A stretch of 6,401 nt of DNA from Verrucomicrobia bacterium UBA740 (GTDB lineage Bacteria; Verrucomicrobiota; Kiritimatiellia; RFP12; UBA1067), in the NCBI GenBank assembly GCA_002298665.1, contig DBKW01000066.1:10026-16426 (forward strand). Reading direction: 5' to 3'. The notes below the pieces were generated by a model. That model ran no database searches and was not told the DNA's origin. It saw only the letters and a program-made list of their open reading frames with translations. Every line of letters begins with the position of its first letter. Positions within the stretch are counted from its first letter, which is position 1. The position numbers and the translations under genes are program-made. Positions 4,308 through 6,401 of this stretch are shown piece by piece.

Positions 4308-6260
4308 ATGAAAGCACATGAAATGATGCGAAAATGGCTCAGTTTAGGCGTTGCGCTCGGGGCGGGGCTCGGGATGGCGCAAGGCGCGACCGGCGACTCG
4401 TCCGCCACGAGCGGGCGGATGATGATCGATACGCGCGCCGGGAAAGGCGCGATCGAGACCGACCGTGCCGAAGGCGTCACCTACAGCAACCTGTGGGAGG
4501 GCGAGACGAATGCGACGGCGACGGTCACGCTCAACGGCGAGATCGTCGTCACGAACGCGGCGAAAGAAGGCGTGTACAGTTGGACGCCGGAGGGATACGG
4601 AACCTACGTCTTTACGCACCAAACGACCCAGAACGGCCAGCCGGTCGGCGAGACGCTGACAGCGACGGTTACCTTTGTCTCCGCCTTCTCGTCTGCCACG
4701 AGCGGTCGGATGACGATCGATACGCGCGCCGGGAAAGGCGTAATCGAGGTCGTCCACGCTGAAGACGTCACCTACAGCAATCTGTGGGACGGCGATGCGG
4801 ACGCGACGGCGACGGTTACGCTCGACGGCGAGGTCGTCGTCACGAACGCGGCAGAAGAAGGCGTGTACAGCTGGGCGCCGGAGAAATACGGAACCTACGT
4901 CTTTACGCACCAAACGACCCAGAACGGCCAACCGGTCGGCGAAACGCTGACGGCGACAGTTGCCTTGGTCTCCGCTTTCTCGTCCGCCACAAGCGGCAAG
5001 ATGACGATTGATACACGTGCCGGGAAGGGCGTAGTAATCGATACCGACCACGCGGAAGACATCACCTTCAGCAACTTGTGGGACGGCGAAACGGACGCGA
5101 CGGCGACGGTTACGCTCGACGGAGAGGCAGTCGTCACGAAGGCGGCAAGCGAGGGCGTGTACCGCTGGACGCCGACAAAGGGCGGGAAGTACGTCTTTAC
5201 GCACAAGACGTTGAAGAAAGATGGCTCACCGGTCGGCGAGGAGCTGACGGCGACGTTCTTCTTCATTTCCCATATAATAGAAATCGATGACGGCACGGAC
5301 GGTCAGGGCGGCGCGAACAGCAGCTTCAGCTATTCGGGCGTGTATGACGGCAAAGGGCATGGCATCACAGTCGATGCATCCCGCGTCAAGAATCCGAAAA
5401 TCACGTATTCCCGCGGCAAGAACGGACCTTATATGGAACGTCTCTTGCTGACGAACGCCTGCGAGGCCACGACTATCTGGTACCTCATCAGAGCCGAAGG
5501 CTACGACAAGCATTACATAAACAAGGCGACCGTGACGATCGCGAAGCGTCCGGTGCTGGTGAAGTCGTGGAACCGCTCGAAGGTCTATGACGGCAAGCCG
5601 CTCGAACTGACGGAGGACGCCATCACGGTCTCGAATCTCGTGGCCGGCCAGTCGTTCGAATACGACGACTTGGCCCAACGCACGGCCGAGGGCCGGAGTG
5701 CCGCGACCTTCACGGTTGAGGAGGGTGAACATACGGACCTCGGCAACTACGAAGTCACAAAGGAATATGGCTGGTTGCGCGTCATGCCGGCGGCGTCGGG
5801 CGGGAACCCGGCGGCGAATACGGGCCTGACGGCGGGGGAATCTGCCGAGGTGACGAAAACGACGCCCGTCCCGGTACCCTACGCCTGGCTGGACAGTCAC
5901 CTAGGCGAAACCGCGACGCGCGCCGCCGCCAAGAGCCGCCGGACCTCGGCGCGCGAGGCCTACTACGAGGCCGCGGCGCACGCCACCGGCGCGAACGGCG
6001 TGCCGCGCTGGGAATCCTACGTCGCCGGACTGGAGCCGGAAGTCGCCACGAGCCGCCTCCGGGCGTTCATTGCGTTTGAGAAGGACGGCACGCCGCGGAT
6101 AACCTGGTCGCCCGACTTGAGCACAAATGAACCGCGGCGCGTCTACACGGTCTACGGCAAGCCCACGCTGGACGCATCCGATTGGACGCCTGTGACGGAC
6201 GCCAACCGCAAGTCCCTGCGCTTCTTCAAGGTGACGGTCGACCTCAAGGGCGCCGACTAG
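4308..6260 (+). CDS. Secreted multidomain protein with three Ig-like tandem repeats and two YDG/MBG-like domains
   Basis: The protein has 650 residues. ATG 4308 is chosen because GGAGG (4298-4302) sits 5 bases upstream. Residues 1-27 are a signal peptide ending near AQGA. Residues 31-127, 128-224 and 225-323 are three tandem beta-sandwich-like repeats, each with the landmarks SSATSG, IDTRAGKG, SNLW, ATATVTL and YVFTH. Residues about 338-414 and 415-492 are two YDG/MBG-like domains, marked by GVYDGKGHGI and SKVYDGKPLEL and by closing strands TVTIAKRP and YGWLRV. A Gly/Ala/Thr-rich linker (493-522) leads to a C-terminal domain (523-650) with VPYAWLDSHLG, WESYVAGLEP, RITWSPDLS, YTVYGK and RFFKVTV. 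I recall this ending from other Kiritimatiellota/Lentisphaerae secreted proteins. No PEP-CTERM, LPXTG, lipobox or transmembrane anchor is seen, and there is only one Cys (385). It is the last gene before the terminator at 6311. Its architecture suggests an adhesin-like or structural extracellular protein; no enzymatic motif is visible. Confidence 0.85.
   Translation: MKAHEMMRKWLSLGVALGAGLGMAQGATGDSSATSGRMMIDTRAGKGAIETDRAEGVTYSNLWEGETNATATVTLNGEIVVTNAAKEGVYSWTPEGYGTYVFTHQTTQNGQPVGETLTATVTFVSAFSSATSGRMTIDTRAGKGVIEVVHAEDVTYSNLWDGDADATATVTLDGEVVVTNAAEEGVYSWAPEKYGTYVFTHQTTQNGQPVGETLTATVALVSAFSSATSGKMTIDTRAGKGVVIDTDHAEDITFSNLWDGETDATATVTLDGEAVVTKAASEGVYRWTPTKGGKYVFTHKTLKKDGSPVGEELTATFFFISHIIEIDDGTDGQGGANSSFSYSGVYDGKGHGITVDASRVKNPKITYSRGKNGPYMERLLLTNACEATTIWYLIRAEGYDKHYINKATVTIAKRPVLVKSWNRSKVYDGKPLELTEDAITVSNLVAGQSFEYDDLAQRTAEGRSAATFTVEEGEHTDLGNYEVTKEYGWLRVMPAASGGNPAANTGLTAGESAEVTKTTPVPVPYAWLDSHLGETATRAAAKSRRTSAREAYYEAAAHATGANGVPRWESYVAGLEPEVATSRLRAFIAFEKDGTPRITWSPDLSTNEPRRVYTVYGKPTLDASDWTPVTDANRKSLRFFKVTVDLKGAD
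4398..5276 (+). repeat. Three tandem in-frame repeats of about 291-297 bases
   Basis: The units are 4398-4688, 4689-4979 (both 291 bases) and 4980-5276 (297 bases). By hand alignment the first two translate with 80 of 97 residues identical and share an exact 45-base run (4595-4639 and 4886-4930). The third has two one-codon insertions (around GVVIDT and KKDGSP) and is more diverged. The unit boundaries are my choice, set at SSATSG. The order of similarity suggests that units 1 and 2 arose from a later duplication than unit 3, or were kept alike by recombination. Confidence 0.93.
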
Positions 6261-6310
6261 GGCGCATCCGCGGCAAAAAGACGGCAGGCGAGACGTCCCT
6301 GCCGGGAACA

Positions 6311-6348
6311 CCGGGGTCGCAGGAAACTGCGGCCCCGGCTCTTTTGTT
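6311..6348 (+). terminator. Intrinsic terminator with GAAA tetraloop
   Basis: Bases 6311-6322 pair with 6327-6338 in a 12-bp stem (one G-U pair at 6317/6332), closed by the stable GAAA tetraloop at 6323-6326 and followed by CTCTTTTGTT. It lies 50 bases after the stop of the repeat-protein gene and closes the three-gene unit. I see no gene or further signal in 6349-6401. Confidence 0.9.
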
Positions 6349-6401
6349 CCGCCTTCGCCGTCTCTTGCGCCTTTTCCCGCCGGAACGGCCACCCCGTTGC
6401 G

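Noticed and set aside
3739..4317. Open frame on the - strand opposite the SUMF1 domain
   Set aside because: The composition is that of an antisense frame (Arg, Ala, Gly) and the + strand motifs are unmistakable.
4344..5204. Open frame on the - strand across the tandem repeats
   Set aside because: It repeats only because the + strand repeats. Its product is Arg-rich low-complexity sequence with no start signal.
4398..5276. CRISPR array or mobile-element repeats
   Set aside because: The repeats are about 291 bases, in frame, and encode a protein domain. There are no short repeats with unique spacers, and no transposase or terminal inverted repeats.

Overview
The window looks like part of a chromosome of a PVC-group bacterium, most likely of the Kiritimatiellota/Lentisphaerae lineage. 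This is inferred from protein style, not from a marker gene. The pointers are a C-terminal PEP-CTERM sorting signal, a secreted SUMF1-fold protein with an extra N-terminal domain, a secreted protein built of Ig-like and YDG/MBG-like repeats, and a membrane-anchored protein with a TonB-like acidic/proline linker and a PA14-like domain. All genes lie on the + strand and the coding DNA is GC-rich.

Layout: (1) 1-554 is the 3' part of a sugar phosphate isomerase/epimerase-like TIM barrel whose start lies outside the window. (2) 607-2025 encodes a single-pass inner-membrane protein with a periplasmic PA14-like domain. It is closed by a strong intrinsic terminator at 2058-2103. (3) 2026-2512 is a 487-base gap. 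It holds the terminator, a 9-bp inverted repeat, several short GC hairpins, a possible small ORF of doubtful status (2292-2516), and an AT-rich patch with the ribosome binding site of the next gene. (4) 2513-6260 carries three closely spaced genes: a PEP-CTERM protein, a SUMF1-fold protein and a 650-residue repeat protein. The gaps between them are 47 and 50 bases with no terminator. The series ends at a strong GAAA-tetraloop terminator (6311-6348). (5) 6349-6401 shows nothing I can call.

The last three genes read as one transcription unit for exported proteins. All three have signal peptides; one should be processed by an exosortase encoded elsewhere, and the other two have adhesive or binding folds. 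A role at the cell surface or in extracellular material is the natural inference, but nothing in the window gives a ligand or an enzymatic activity. The SUMF1-fold protein lacks one of the two copper-binding cysteines of true formylglycine-generating enzyme, so it is probably structural or ligand-binding.

The points most worth following are the leader region 2116-2512, the C-terminal SUMF1 segment (which resembles the variable region of diversity-generating retroelement targets), and the nearly identical DNA of the first two repeats in the last gene. I found no defence system, mobile element, CRISPR array or RNA gene.
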